Shown piece after piece: positions 8,052 to 16,580 of a stretch of DNA of 64,000 nucleotides (position 1 is the stretch's first letter; each line of letters begins with the position of its first letter). The DNA comes from Solimonas marina (GTDB lineage: Bacteria > Pseudomonadota > Gammaproteobacteria > Nevskiales > Nevskiaceae), in assembly GCF_012241385.1 (NCBI RefSeq), contig NZ_JAAVXB010000001.1, forward strand, positions 310,001 through 374,000. Reading direction: 5' to 3'. A model generated the notes under the pieces. It was not told the origin of the DNA. It worked only from the letters and a program-made list of their open reading frames with translations, and searched no databases. A program made the translations under genes and the position numbers.

Positions 8052-8921
8052 ATGAACACCAACAAACCACTGCGCGACGTCGTTGCCGTCGTCACCGGCG
8101 CCTCACGCGGTGCCGGCAAGGGCATCGCCCTCGCACTCGGCGCACAGGGCGCCACCGTCTACGTCACGGGTCGGTCGCTGCAGGAAGGCGACGCGCCGTT
8201 GCCGGGCACCATCGCCGGCACCGCCGAGGCGGTGACCCAGGCCGGTGGCCGCGGCATCGCCGTGGCCTGCGATCACGCCAGGGACGCCGACGTGCAAGCG
8301 CTGTTCGAACGCGTCAAGGCCGAACAGGGCAAGCTCGACATCCTCGTCAACAACGCGACCTTCCTGCACGACAAGCTGACCGACAAGGGCGGCTTCTGGA
8401 CCAAGCCGCTGGCGCTGGTCGACATCCTCGACGTCGGCCTGCGTTCGGCCTATGTCGCCAGCTGGTACGCGGCACCGCTGATGGTCGAGCAGCAGAACGG
8501 CCTGATCGCGTTCACGTCGTCGTTCGGCGCCAGCTGCTACATGCACGGCCCGGCCTACGGCGCGCAGAAGGTCGGCGTCGACAAGTTCGCCAAGGACATG
8601 GCCGTCGATCTCAAGGCGCACAACGTGGCCGCGGTCTCGATCTGGATGGGCATGCTGCGCACCGAGCGCACGCGGCGCGTGATGGACGCCGAACCGGACA
8701 AGTACGCGGGCTTCTGGGAAATCGCCGAAACACCCGAGTTCACCGGCCACCTGATCGGCAGGCTGTACCGCGACGACGCGCGCGCGGAGAAGTCCGGACA
8801 GGTGCTGATCGGCGCCGAACTGGCGCAAGAATACGGCCTCAGTGACGAGGGCCGCCAGCCGCCGTCGCACCGGCCGATGCTGGGCAGCCCGGCACAGGCG
8901 CATCCGGCCATCGTCGAGTAG
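8052..8921 (+). CDS. Short-chain dehydrogenase, DHRS1-like
   Basis: A 289-residue SDR with TGASRGAGKGIA, then YVTGRS (a basic residue after beta2, favouring NADP) and NNATFL. The active-site region is SSFGASCYMHGPAYGAQKVG, giving Ser and Tyr-x3-Lys (YGAQK). The C-terminal extension past residue 250 (SGQVLIGAELAQEYG, then a Pro-rich tail) is as in DHRS1-type SDRs. A strong GGAGGAG lies upstream of the ATG. The substrate is unknown. It follows the hemerythrin gene after 84 nt on the same strand. Confidence 0.78.
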   Translation: MNTNKPLRDVVAVVTGASRGAGKGIALALGAQGATVYVTGRSLQEGDAPLPGTIAGTAEAVTQAGGRGIAVACDHARDADVQALFERVKAEQGKLDILVNNATFLHDKLTDKGGFWTKPLALVDILDVGLRSAYVASWYAAPLMVEQQNGLIAFTSSFGASCYMHGPAYGAQKVGVDKFAKDMAVDLKAHNVAAVSIWMGMLRTERTRRVMDAEPDKYAGFWEIAETPEFTGHLIGRLYRDDARAEKSGQVLIGAELAQEYGLSDEGRQPPSHRPMLGSPAQAHPAIVE

Positions 8922-8969
8922 CGGCGCAGCGTCAGCTGACACCGGCATGAAAGCGCGTTCATCGAGTCT

Positions 8970-8984
8970 GGGGGTTGTCCCCCC
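8970..8984. promoter_or_regulatory. G/C inverted repeat upstream of the M3 peptidase gene
   Basis: GGGGG-TTGT-CCCCCC lies about 100 bp upstream of the peptidase start, in the only sizeable spacer before it. It is a small, unusually pure inverted repeat and may be a protein-binding site. It could also be the weak terminator of the upstream SDR gene, although no T-tract follows. Confidence 0.35.
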
Positions 8985-9083
8985 TGCGTCATCGGGCCAT
9001 CGTCGGTAGAGTGCGGAGGTTGCGCGTCGGCGTCATCGACGCCGCCGATAACTAGACAGGCCCAAGCCCGGAATACTCGAAAG

Positions 9084-11270
9084 ATGATGAAATCCCGCAC
9101 GCTCGTGTTCGCGTCCGCCGTCGCCCTGACGGCGTGTGCGCAGACTCCGACCCAGCCGATCGCGGCCCCCGCCGCGATGCCCGCCCCGGCCACTGCCACG
9201 CCACCGGCGTCGCTGGCCGGCAATCCGTTCATGACCGAAAGCACGCTGCCGTTCCAGGCGCCGCCGTTCGACAAAATCAAGGAAAGTGACTACGGCCCGG
9301 CGATCGAGGAAGGCATGCGCGAAAGCCTCGTCGAGATCGACAAGATCGCCAACGATCCGGCGCCGCCGACGTTCGAGAACACTTACGTCGCGATGGAAAA
9401 ATCCGGCGAGCTGCTGAACCGCGTGATGCCAGTGTTCGATGCCGTGACCAGCGCCAACACCTCGCCGGCGCTGCAGCAGCTGCAGGAAGAGCTGGCGCCG
9501 AAGCTCGCGGCCTATCAGGACGCGATCACGATGAACGAGCGCCTGTTCGCGCGCATCCAGGCCGTCTACAACGAGCGCAGCACGCTGCATCTGGATCCGG
9601 AAAGCCTGCGCCTCGTCGAGGTCGTCTATCGCCAGTTCGTGCTCGGCGGCGCCAAGCTGTCGGCCGACGACAAGGCCCAGCTGAAGAAACTCAATGCCGA
9701 GGTGTCGACGCTGTCGTCGCAGTTCGTCAACCGCCTGGTCACGGCGACCAAGGACGGCGCGGTGGTGATCGACGACAAGTCGAAGCTGGCCGGCATGTCG
9801 GACGGCGACATCGCCGCCGCCGCGCAGGCCGCCAAGGACCGCGGCCTCGACGGCAAGTGGGTGCTGACGCTGCAGAACACCACGCAGCAGCCGCTGTTGC
9901 AGGATCTGGACGATCGCGCCACCCGCGAGGAGCTGTTCAACGCATCGTGGACGCGCGCCGAGAAGGGCGACGACAACGACACGCGCAAGATCATCGAGAA
10001 GATGGCCAAGCTGCGTGCCGAACAGGCCAAGCTGCTCGGCTTCCCGAACTACGCGGCGTGGAAGCTGCAAAGCCAGATGGCGCGTGATCCGCAGACCGCG
10101 CTGGCCTTCATGCGCAAGCTGGCGCCGGCGGCCGTAGCCCGCGCCGAACGCGAAGCCGCCGATATCCAGGACGCCATCAACCGCGACGGCAAGCACTTCA
10201 AGCTCGCCGCCTGGGACTGGCAGAAGTACTCCGCGCAGGTGCGCAAGGAGAAGTACGATCTCGACGAGTCGCAGATCAAGCCGTACTTCGAACTCAACCG
10301 CGTGCTCGAGGACGGCGTGTTCTACGCCGCCAACCAGCTCTACGGCCTGACGTTCAAGGAGCGCAAGGACATCCCGGTCTATCAGACGGACGTGCGCGTG
10401 TTCGAGGTCTTCGACAAGAACGGCAAGTCGCTTGCGCTGTTCTATTGCGATTACTTCAAGCGCGACAACAAGAGCGGCGGCGCGTGGATGAGCAACTTCG
10501 TCGGCCAGTCGAAGCTGCTCGGCACCAAGCCGGTGATCTACAACGTCGCCAACTTCACGAAGCCGGCACCGGGCCAGCCGGCGCTGCTGTCGTACGACGA
10601 CGTCGTGACCATGTTCCACGAGTTTGGCCATGCGCTGCACGGCATGTTCGCCGACCAGGAATACCCGACGCTGTCCGGCACCGCGACGGCGCGCGACTTC
10701 GTCGAGTTCCCGTCGCAGTTCAACGAGCACTGGGCCGACGATCCGAAGATCTTCGCGCACTACGCCCGTCACTATAAGACCGGCGCGCCGATGCCGGCCG
10801 CGCTGGTGGCCAAGCTCAACAAGTCCAAGCTGTTCAACAAGGGCTATGACATGACCGAGCTGGTCGCCGCGGCGCTGCTCGACATGGATTGGCACACGCT
10901 CGGTGCCGATGCGCCGCTGCAGGACGCCGACCAGTTCGAAGCCGCGGCGCTCAAGCACGAGCACATCGACCTGTCGTACGTGCCGCCGCGTTATCGCTCG
11001 AGCTACTTCCTGCACATCTGGGGCAACGGCTATGCGGCCGGCTACTACGCCTACCTGTGGACGGAAATGCTCGCCGACGATGCCTTCGAGTGGTTCAAGG
11101 AGAACGGCGGCCTGACCGCCGCCAACGGTCAGCGCTTCCGCGACATGGTGTTGTCGCGCGGCAACAGCGAAGACCTGGCGACGATGTACCGCGCCTTCCG
11201 CGGGCAGGATCCGAGCATCGAGCCGATGCTCGAAGACCGCGGCCTGAAGGCCATGCCGACCAAGCCCTGA
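9084..11270 (+). CDS. dcp: M3-family zinc peptidyl-dipeptidase (Dcp-like), predicted lipoprotein
   Basis: A 728-residue protein starting with a lipoprotein signal (MKSRTLVFASAVALTAC, lipobox LTAC), then a Pro/Ala-rich tether. The M3 zinc-binding motif HEFGHALH lies near residue 512, with the distal Glu expected about 25 residues later (DFVEFPSQFNEHW). The length and overall pattern fit Dcp/oligopeptidase A relatives, which cut C-terminal dipeptides or short peptides. The lipobox suggests anchoring at the periplasmic face of a membrane rather than the cytoplasm. A second ATG three nt in is an equivalent start. A strong rho-independent terminator follows 18 nt after the stop. Confidence 0.88.
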   Translation: MMKSRTLVFASAVALTACAQTPTQPIAAPAAMPAPATATPPASLAGNPFMTESTLPFQAPPFDKIKESDYGPAIEEGMRESLVEIDKIANDPAPPTFENTYVAMEKSGELLNRVMPVFDAVTSANTSPALQQLQEELAPKLAAYQDAITMNERLFARIQAVYNERSTLHLDPESLRLVEVVYRQFVLGGAKLSADDKAQLKKLNAEVSTLSSQFVNRLVTATKDGAVVIDDKSKLAGMSDGDIAAAAQAAKDRGLDGKWVLTLQNTTQQPLLQDLDDRATREELFNASWTRAEKGDDNDTRKIIEKMAKLRAEQAKLLGFPNYAAWKLQSQMARDPQTALAFMRKLAPAAVARAEREAADIQDAINRDGKHFKLAAWDWQKYSAQVRKEKYDLDESQIKPYFELNRVLEDGVFYAANQLYGLTFKERKDIPVYQTDVRVFEVFDKNGKSLALFYCDYFKRDNKSGGAWMSNFVGQSKLLGTKPVIYNVANFTKPAPGQPALLSYDDVVTMFHEFGHALHGMFADQEYPTLSGTATARDFVEFPSQFNEHWADDPKIFAHYARHYKTGAPMPAALVAKLNKSKLFNKGYDMTELVAAALLDMDWHTLGADAPLQDADQFEAAALKHEHIDLSYVPPRYRSSYFLHIWGNGYAAGYYAYLWTEMLADDAFEWFKENGGLTAANGQRFRDMVLSRGNSEDLATMYRAFRGQDPSIEPMLEDRGLKAMPTKP

Positions 11271-11288
11271 GCTGATCGGCCGAGTATT

Positions 11289-11318
11289 GAAAAAGCCCGC
11301 CTCGCGCGGGCTTTTTCA
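11289..11318 (+). terminator. Rho-independent terminator after dcp
   Basis: AAAAAGCCCGC-CTC-GCGGGCTTTTT is a fully paired hairpin with an A-tract on one side and a T-tract on the other, so it can work in both directions. Confidence 0.9.
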
Positions 11319-11515
11319 TGTCCGACAGTCAGCTGCGCTTCAGTTAAACGGGCCGTTCGTCATGTCAGTGCCACAAGTGCGATGGGTTCTCTATGCTATG
11401 CACGGGACAGGGAATCGGGCATGGCGCCCGAGAACCTCAAGACTAGAAACCTCGGTTGGGCTGCACGGGCACGCTGCGGCGTGTCTGCCATAACAATCAA
11501 ACTGCGGAGAGGGAT

Positions 11516-12883
11516 ATGTCGAAGTTCAAGCTTGCATCCATAGGCGGCGGTCTGGCCGTCATGACCGGCGCTGCGCTGCCATGGGCCGCACATGCCGCCA
11601 CCGGCCCGTACATCGGTCTCGAAGGCGGACTGAATCTGCTGGACAACCAGACGATACGCGACAGCGCGACGGGCAACGATTACGCGAAGATCGAATTCAA
11701 GAACGGCTGGATGGCGGGCGGCGTCGCCGGCTTCAGCTTCGCCAACGGTCTGCGACCCGAGCTCGAATATTCGTATCGCCGCAACTCGCTGCAGCGCTTC
11801 GAAATGCCGGCGGGCGGCATCCTCAGCCCGGCGGTCGATACCACCAATGTCAAAGGCCACCAGTCGGCCGACACGGCGATGTTCAACGTCTGGTATGACC
11901 TGAAGTGGTTCGCGCCGTTCCGGCCTTACCTCGGCGCCGGTATCGGTGCGTCGCGCGTCTCGATCAACAATTTCAATGTTGATGGCACCGCATTGCGCAG
12001 CGACAACAACTGGGTGCTTGCGTGGCAGGCTGGTGCCGGCGTCGCGTTCGATTTCAACGAGCATTTCTCGACGTCGATCGACTACCGCTTCCTGCGTACC
12101 GCCTTCGACGACTACGCGGTCGGCAGCGCGGGTGCCGAGTACCGCACCAACTACCAGTCGAACTCGATCATGCTCGGCATGCAGTACCACTTCGGCAAGA
12201 AGGAGGCGCCGCCCCCGCCGCCCGCACCGGAACCGGTTGCCGTCGTGCCACCGGCGGAACCACCGGCTCCGCCGCCGCCGCCACCGCCGCCGCCGCCCTG
12301 CGAGGTCCAGCCGGGTGCCGCGCACGTCGACTTCTCGGGTTGCAAGGCCGGAGACACGGTGCTGCTGCGCGGCGTCAACTTCGAGTTCGACAAGGCCAAG
12401 CTGACGCTCAATGCCAAGACCCTGCTCGATCCGGTGGCCGATGCGCTGGTCGCGCGCCCGGACATCACGGTCGAGATCGACGGTTACACCGACAGCAAGG
12501 GCTCCGACGCGTACAACCTGAAGCTGTCCGACGCGCGCTCCAAGTCGGTGATGGACTATCTGGCCGCGCACGGCGTCGATGCCAGCCGCATGACGACGAA
12601 GGGTTACGGCGAAGCCGATCCGATCGGCGACAACAGCACCGACGAAGGCCGCGAGCAGAACCGCCGCGTGCAGCTCAAGGTGACGGCTGCCGACGATCCG
12701 GGCTCGGTCAGCGTCGCGCCGCCGGCCGGGACTGAAGCACCGCCGGCGCCGGCTGAACCCGCCGCACCGGCAGCACCGGAAGCGCCGGCCGCACCGTCCA
12801 GCGACAGTGCGACGACGCCCGACGTACCGCCGGGCACCGAGGTGGAGACGTTGCCGGAACCGAGTCCGTCGAACAGCAACTGA
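11516..12883 (+). CDS. ompA: OmpA-family outer-membrane porin with peptidoglycan-binding domain
   Basis: A 455-residue protein from ATG 11516 (GAGAGGG upstream). Its signal peptide ends in AHAA. It has an N-terminal eight-stranded beta-barrel (about 28-225, ending YHFGK), a Pro-rich hinge (about 228-262) and a C-terminal OmpA-like domain (about 285-400). That domain carries NFEFDKAKL, IDGYTDSKGSDAYNLKLSDARSKSV and the Asp/Arg positions that bind diaminopimelate. Two cysteines, 16 residues apart just after the hinge, could form a disulphide. An Ala/Pro-rich tail of about 55 residues follows the OmpA domain and is unusual. It stabilises the envelope. It is monocistronic with its own terminator. 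Confidence 0.92.
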   Translation: MSKFKLASIGGGLAVMTGAALPWAAHAATGPYIGLEGGLNLLDNQTIRDSATGNDYAKIEFKNGWMAGGVAGFSFANGLRPELEYSYRRNSLQRFEMPAGGILSPAVDTTNVKGHQSADTAMFNVWYDLKWFAPFRPYLGAGIGASRVSINNFNVDGTALRSDNNWVLAWQAGAGVAFDFNEHFSTSIDYRFLRTAFDDYAVGSAGAEYRTNYQSNSIMLGMQYHFGKKEAPPPPPAPEPVAVVPPAEPPAPPPPPPPPPPCEVQPGAAHVDFSGCKAGDTVLLRGVNFEFDKAKLTLNAKTLLDPVADALVARPDITVEIDGYTDSKGSDAYNLKLSDARSKSVMDYLAAHGVDASRMTTKGYGEADPIGDNSTDEGREQNRRVQLKVTAADDPGSVSVAPPAGTEAPPAPAEPAAPAAPEAPAAPSSDSATTPDVPPGTEVETLPEPSPSNSN

Positions 12884-12903
12884 GCTGACGGGCTGTTGAG
12901 ACG

Positions 12904-12936
12904 AAGCCCCGGCCGCTGAAGGCCGGGGCTTTTTTC
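12904..12936 (+). terminator. Rho-independent terminator after ompA
   Basis: AGCCCCGGCC-GCTGAA-GGCCGGGGCT followed by TTTTTC. It overlaps the last bases of the convergent serine hydrolase gene. Confidence 0.9.
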
Positions 12937-14221
12937 ATGCGCGCTGCTGCGGGCAGTGCGCAGCGATGGCGCGCAACACGCCGATCATGCGCGTGAGGAT
13001 GGTCGGCGCCATCGACTTGCCGGTGTTGAGCAGGGCCACCGACAGATCGCGCGACGGATCGGCCCAGCACAGCACGCTGACGAAGCCGAGATGACCGAAC
13101 GCGTCGCCGCTGCGCGGACCGAACAGTCCGGCCGGATTCTGGCCGAGCATGAAGCCCGGCGAATAGCGCAGCGGCACCAGCAGCGTGCGGTCGAACTGCA
13201 CGCCGCCGATCGGCCGGATCGCGTCGGCGACCGTTTCCGGACGCAGGATGCGCACACCGTCCAGCTCGCCGCCGTTGAGCAGCATCTGAAAGATGCGGCT
13301 GACGTCGTCGGCCGATGCATAGATGTTGCCGGCCGGCACCACGCTCGACAGGAAGGCTTCGTCATTCGACGCGCGCACGGCGGCATCGAACGGCACGCCG
13401 ACCACGTGCTTGACGTAGGTCGTGACCGGCCAGAACGGATGCGGCCCGGTCATCGCATTGGTCGGCGCCAGATGCCGCAGTTCGGGCTTGAGGCCGTAAG
13501 TCGTGTAGCGCAGCTTCAGCGGCCGCGCGATCCACTCGTCGAGCAGCGCCGGCAATTCGCGGCCACTGGCGCGACGCACGACTTCGCCGACGATGAAGCC
13601 GGCCGACAGGGCGTGATAAGCCTGCTTGCCGAAGTCCGGATCGAAGGGCTGGGCCGCGCAGAGCATGGCGATGATGCGGTCCCAGTCGTGCAGCATCTCC
13701 GGCCGCGGATCGAGCTCCGGCACATCGGGAATGCCGGCGCGGTGCGCGAGCAAGCCGCGGATCGTCACGCGGTCCTTGCCGTGCGCGCCGAACTCGGGCA
13801 CGTAGTCGACAACACGATCGTCGAGCGACAGCACGCCATCATCGACCAGCTTGTGCACCAGCAGCGCGCTGATCGCCTTCGATGCCGAAAACAGGCTGAC
13901 CGGCGAGTCGGGGCGCATGACCACCGGCACCTCGTCGTCGTCGGCGAGATTGCCGCGCACGCAGCCGACCGAGCGCTTGAGCACGACCTGCCCCCGGCGG
14001 CGCAGCACGACGGTGATGGCCGGATGGATGGCGCCACGGAACAGGTGTTCGACCGACGACCAGATCGCCTCACGGCCTTCGACGCTCATGCCGGCGAGAC
14101 GCGGATCGACCTCGGCCTCGCGGTCGATGCGCACCACGGCGGTCAGATCATCCGGGACGCGGACGCGGTGCCAGAGTTTGCGGCCCACGGCCCCCGCCAG
14201 TTGTCGTGCCTGCATCGACAT
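12935..14221 (-). CDS. Serine hydrolase of the beta-lactamase/penicillin-binding-protein-like family
   Basis: A 428-residue class C-like serine hydrolase. The nucleophile motif SxxK is SASK at residues 112-115 and the second motif Tyr is in YHALSAGF (about 205). No signal peptide is evident, so it is probably a cytoplasmic esterase or lactonase of the LACTB/EstB type rather than a resistance enzyme. Start ATG 14221 (alternative 14215). It begins 9 nt after the ferredoxin stop on the same strand, so the two are co-transcribed. The substrate is unknown. Confidence 0.75.
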   Translation of the reverse strand: MSMQARQLAGAVGRKLWHRVRVPDDLTAVVRIDREAEVDPRLAGMSVEGREAIWSSVEHLFRGAIHPAITVVLRRRGQVVLKRSVGCVRGNLADDDEVPVVMRPDSPVSLFSASKAISALLVHKLVDDGVLSLDDRVVDYVPEFGAHGKDRVTIRGLLAHRAGIPDVPELDPRPEMLHDWDRIIAMLCAAQPFDPDFGKQAYHALSAGFIVGEVVRRASGRELPALLDEWIARPLKLRYTTYGLKPELRHLAPTNAMTGPHPFWPVTTYVKHVVGVPFDAAVRASNDEAFLSSVVPAGNIYASADDVSRIFQMLLNGGELDGVRILRPETVADAIRPIGGVQFDRTLLVPLRYSPGFMLGQNPAGLFGPRSGDAFGHLGFVSVLCWADPSRDLSVALLNTGKSMAPTILTRMIGVLRAIAAHCPQQRA

Positions 14222-14230
14222 GACCGGCCT

Positions 14231-14551
14231 TCAGAACTGGCGCGCCGGCATGCGCACGACCAAACCGTCGAGTGCATCGCTGAGCTGAATCTGGCAGCCG
14301 AGACGGCTACCAGTCTGCGGATCGATCACGCCTTCAAGCATGGCCTGTTCCATCTCGTCGGCCGGTACCAGCTTCGCGGCCCAGGCATCATCGACATAGA
14401 CGTGGCAGGTCGCGCACGAGCAGCAGCCGCCACAGTCACCGACGATGCCGGAGACCAAGTGATTGGTGGCGATGTCCATCAGGTTCTGGCCGGCATCGGC
14501 GTCGATGCTGCGGCTGACGCCGTCCGGCTGGATGAAAACGATCTTGGGCAT
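14231..14551 (-). CDS. [2Fe-2S] ferredoxin, adrenodoxin/terpredoxin type
   Basis: A 106-residue protein from ATG 14551 (MPKIVFIQPDG). The cluster ligands fit C-x5-C-x2-C (DCGGCCSCATCH) plus a distal Cys in RLGCQI. HVYVDDAW after the cluster is typical of ferredoxins that pass electrons to cytochrome P450s or Rieske oxygenases. No P450 or reductase gene is in the window, so the partner is elsewhere. Two extra cysteines inside the cluster loop (GGCCSC) are a minor oddity. Confidence 0.88.
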   Translation of the reverse strand: MPKIVFIQPDGVSRSIDADAGQNLMDIATNHLVSGIVGDCGGCCSCATCHVYVDDAWAAKLVPADEMEQAMLEGVIDPQTGSRLGCQIQLSDALDGLVVRMPARQF

Positions 14552-14667
14552 ACGCGGGCGTCGGTCTCGGTCATCGGGCGGCCGGCGCTCCACTGGCCTG
14601 CCCCCACAGGTTATGTCGGCACATCATCGCCCGAACCCGACGCCGCTTGCAGTCCGGCCCTACCGGC

Positions 14668-15105
14668 CTATTCGCCGCGATAGGTCGCCCAGTTCTTCTC
14701 GGTCTCGTGCAGCGTCAGCTCGTACAGCAACTCGCCGAAGCGCGGCTTCAGGGCATTCCAGAACACGACGACCAGATTCTCGACGGTCGGGTTGATGCCG
14801 GCACACAGCGGCGAGTCGACATTGAGATTGCGATGATCGACATGGTCGAGCACCTGCGCCTGCAGCGCATCCCGCATTTCGGTGAGATTGACGACGACGC
14901 CGGTCCTGGGGTCGATGCCGCCACGCAGCGTCAGTTCGATCACATAGTTGTGGCCGTGACCGTGTGGCCTGGCACAGGGCCCGAACAAGGTTTCGTTTTC
15001 GTCGGCGCTCAGTTCGTCCGACCACAACCGGTGCGCGGCGGCGAACGTCGCGCGCCGCGTCAGATAAACCACCGGCCGCGCCGCCGGCCCGGTTTCAGTC
15101 GTCAT
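14668..15105 (-). CDS. 6-carboxytetrahydropterin synthase / 6-pyruvoyl-tetrahydropterin synthase family (QueD-like)
   Basis: A 145-residue protein from ATG 15105. Zn ligands are His in FAAAHRL and the pair in HGHGHNY; the catalytic Cys lies in FGPCARPHGHGH. TVENLVVVFWNAL and the terminal LHETEKNWATY match PTPS/QueD proteins, which make the pterin precursor of queuosine or biopterin. Its first 11 nt overlap the 3' end of the upstream SDR. An SDR next to a PTPS homologue fits a pterin-reduction pathway as well as queuosine, but this is inference. Confidence 0.85.
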   Translation of the reverse strand: MTTETGPAARPVVYLTRRATFAAAHRLWSDELSADENETLFGPCARPHGHGHNYVIELTLRGGIDPRTGVVVNLTEMRDALQAQVLDHVDHRNLNVDSPLCAGINPTVENLVVVFWNALKPRFGELLYELTLHETEKNWATYRGE

Positions 15106-15799
15106 TGCAATGCACCTCGACAATGGTGCCGGTGATCGGTGCCGAGCGCGCGCGATCGAGCAGAAAGGCCACGGTCGGCGCGATGTCGTCGGGCAGTGTC
15201 TTGGCCTCAACGCCGAGGCCGTCGAGCATCGCTGTCTTCATCGTGCCCGGCGCCACGGCGTTGACGCGGATGCCGTGCGGCTTGCCTTCCAGCGCCAGCG
15301 CTTCGGTGAGGCCGACGACGGCGTGCTTGGACGTCGCATAGGCACCAAAGCCGCTGAAGCGCTGCATGCCACGCAGGCCGCCGAGCGACGAGATGTTGAC
15401 GATGTCGCCCTTGATGCCGGCCGCACGCCAGCGGCGCATCGCCGCACGGCAGGCGTTGAATGTGCCGCCGACGTTGATCGCCATGACCTCGGCGAAACGC
15501 TCGGGCGTCAACGCGTCCCAGATGTCGCCACGGCCGAGGATCGCGGCACTGCAGACCAACGCATCGGGAGAGAAGTCGCTGATCGCGCCTTCCACTTCCG
15601 CCGCATCACGCACGTCGAGCACATAGGTTTCGACCGGGTGACCGGCGTCGCGCAGCTCGTGCGCCAGCGCCTGCAAGGGATCAATGCGGCGGCCCGCCAG
15701 CGCCACGCGCCAGCCGTCGGCAGCCAGCGCGCGCGCCACAGCGCCGCCGAGCCCGGTACCGCCGCCGGTGATGAAGACTGATCTGGGTTTTGCGTCCAT
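15095..15799 (-). CDS. Short-chain dehydrogenase/reductase
   Basis: A 234-residue classical SDR from ATG 15799 (MDAKPRSVFITGGG). TGGGTGLGGA binds the cofactor and AGRRID after beta2 suggests NADP. Catalytic Ser is in NISSLGG and Tyr-x3-Lys in YATSKHA; RVNAVAPGTMKTAM follows. It overlaps the PTPS-like gene by 11 nt and follows the flavin reductase gene by 34 nt. Substrate unknown. A pterin or 3-oxoacyl substrate is possible. Confidence 0.78.
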   Translation of the reverse strand: MDAKPRSVFITGGGTGLGGAVARALAADGWRVALAGRRIDPLQALAHELRDAGHPVETYVLDVRDAAEVEGAISDFSPDALVCSAAILGRGDIWDALTPERFAEVMAINVGGTFNACRAAMRRWRAAGIKGDIVNISSLGGLRGMQRFSGFGAYATSKHAVVGLTEALALEGKPHGIRVNAVAPGTMKTAMLDGLGVEAKTLPDDIAPTVAFLLDRARSAPITGTIVEVHCNDD

Positions 15800-15833
15800 G
15801 CCGACGATTGTCGCATGCCCGCGTGACGGGTCG

Positions 15834-16454
15834 TCAGGCCCCTGGACGCCACATGTAGGAGCGTTGCGCGTCACTGACCGAGAAGTAGTCGGCCGGACCG
15901 CCGCCGCGCAGCAGCGGTTCGGCGAGCACCGTGTCGTAGACGCCGTCGACCAGCATCGCCTTGTCGATGTGCACGGCGACCACCTCACCGAGCACCAGCC
16001 AGGTCTGCAGCGGCGCGTCGTGCTGGTCGCGCAGTTGCAAGATCTGTGTCAGTCGGCATTCGAACGACACCGGGCTGGCGGCGACGCGCGGCGCCCGCAC
16101 AAGGCGCGACGGCGCCTTGTCGAGACCGGCGCGCTCGAACTCGTCGACGCCGTGCGCAAACGGCGCGCAGGTCTCGTTCATCGCCTCGCCGAGCGTCTGC
16201 GTTGCCAGGTTCCAGACGAATTCGCGGGTCTGTGCGATGTTGCGAACGCTGTCTTTGTAGCCGATCGACGCAAAGCCGATCACCGGCGGCTGGTAATTGA
16301 ACGCGTTGAAAAAACTGTACGGGGCGAGATTGCAGCAGCCGTCACCGTCGCACGACGAAATCCAGCCGATCGGGCGCGGCGCGATGATGCTGTTGAGCGG
16401 GTCGTGGGCGAGGCGGTGGCCGCGAGCCGGTTCGTAATAGTGAAAGTCGGTCAT
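15834..16454 (-). CDS. Flavin reductase-like FMN-binding split-barrel protein
   Basis: A 206-residue protein from ATG 16454 (MTDFHYYEPARGH). The opening APRPIGWISSCDGDG followed by NLAPYSFFNAF is the diagnostic start of the DIM6/NTAB flavin reductase family, and the length is standard. These proteins reduce or bind FMN and often support flavin-dependent oxygenases. It leads a small minus-strand unit with the SDR and the PTPS homologue. The steroid gene hsaA/hsaB system uses a flavin reductase too, but nothing here ties it to that. Confidence 0.82.
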   Translation of the reverse strand: MTDFHYYEPARGHRLAHDPLNSIIAPRPIGWISSCDGDGCCNLAPYSFFNAFNYQPPVIGFASIGYKDSVRNIAQTREFVWNLATQTLGEAMNETCAPFAHGVDEFERAGLDKAPSRLVRAPRVAASPVSFECRLTQILQLRDQHDAPLQTWLVLGEVVAVHIDKAMLVDGVYDTVLAEPLLRGGGPADYFSVSDAQRSYMWRPGA

Positions 16455-16580
16455 GATGTCCGCAAAATAGCGGCACCCTGTGCCGCTGCTCGGCGCGCCG
16501 CTGCGGCGGCGCAGGAATTCACCCACGCATTGTCGCCGTTTTGAGCGGCTTTGCATGCTCCGCCGTCAACGAGATCTGCC

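Noticed and set aside
12935-14221. Antibiotic-resistance beta-lactamase
   Set aside because: SxxK is present but there is no signal peptide and the gene is coupled to a ferredoxin gene. A cytoplasmic esterase-like role is more likely.
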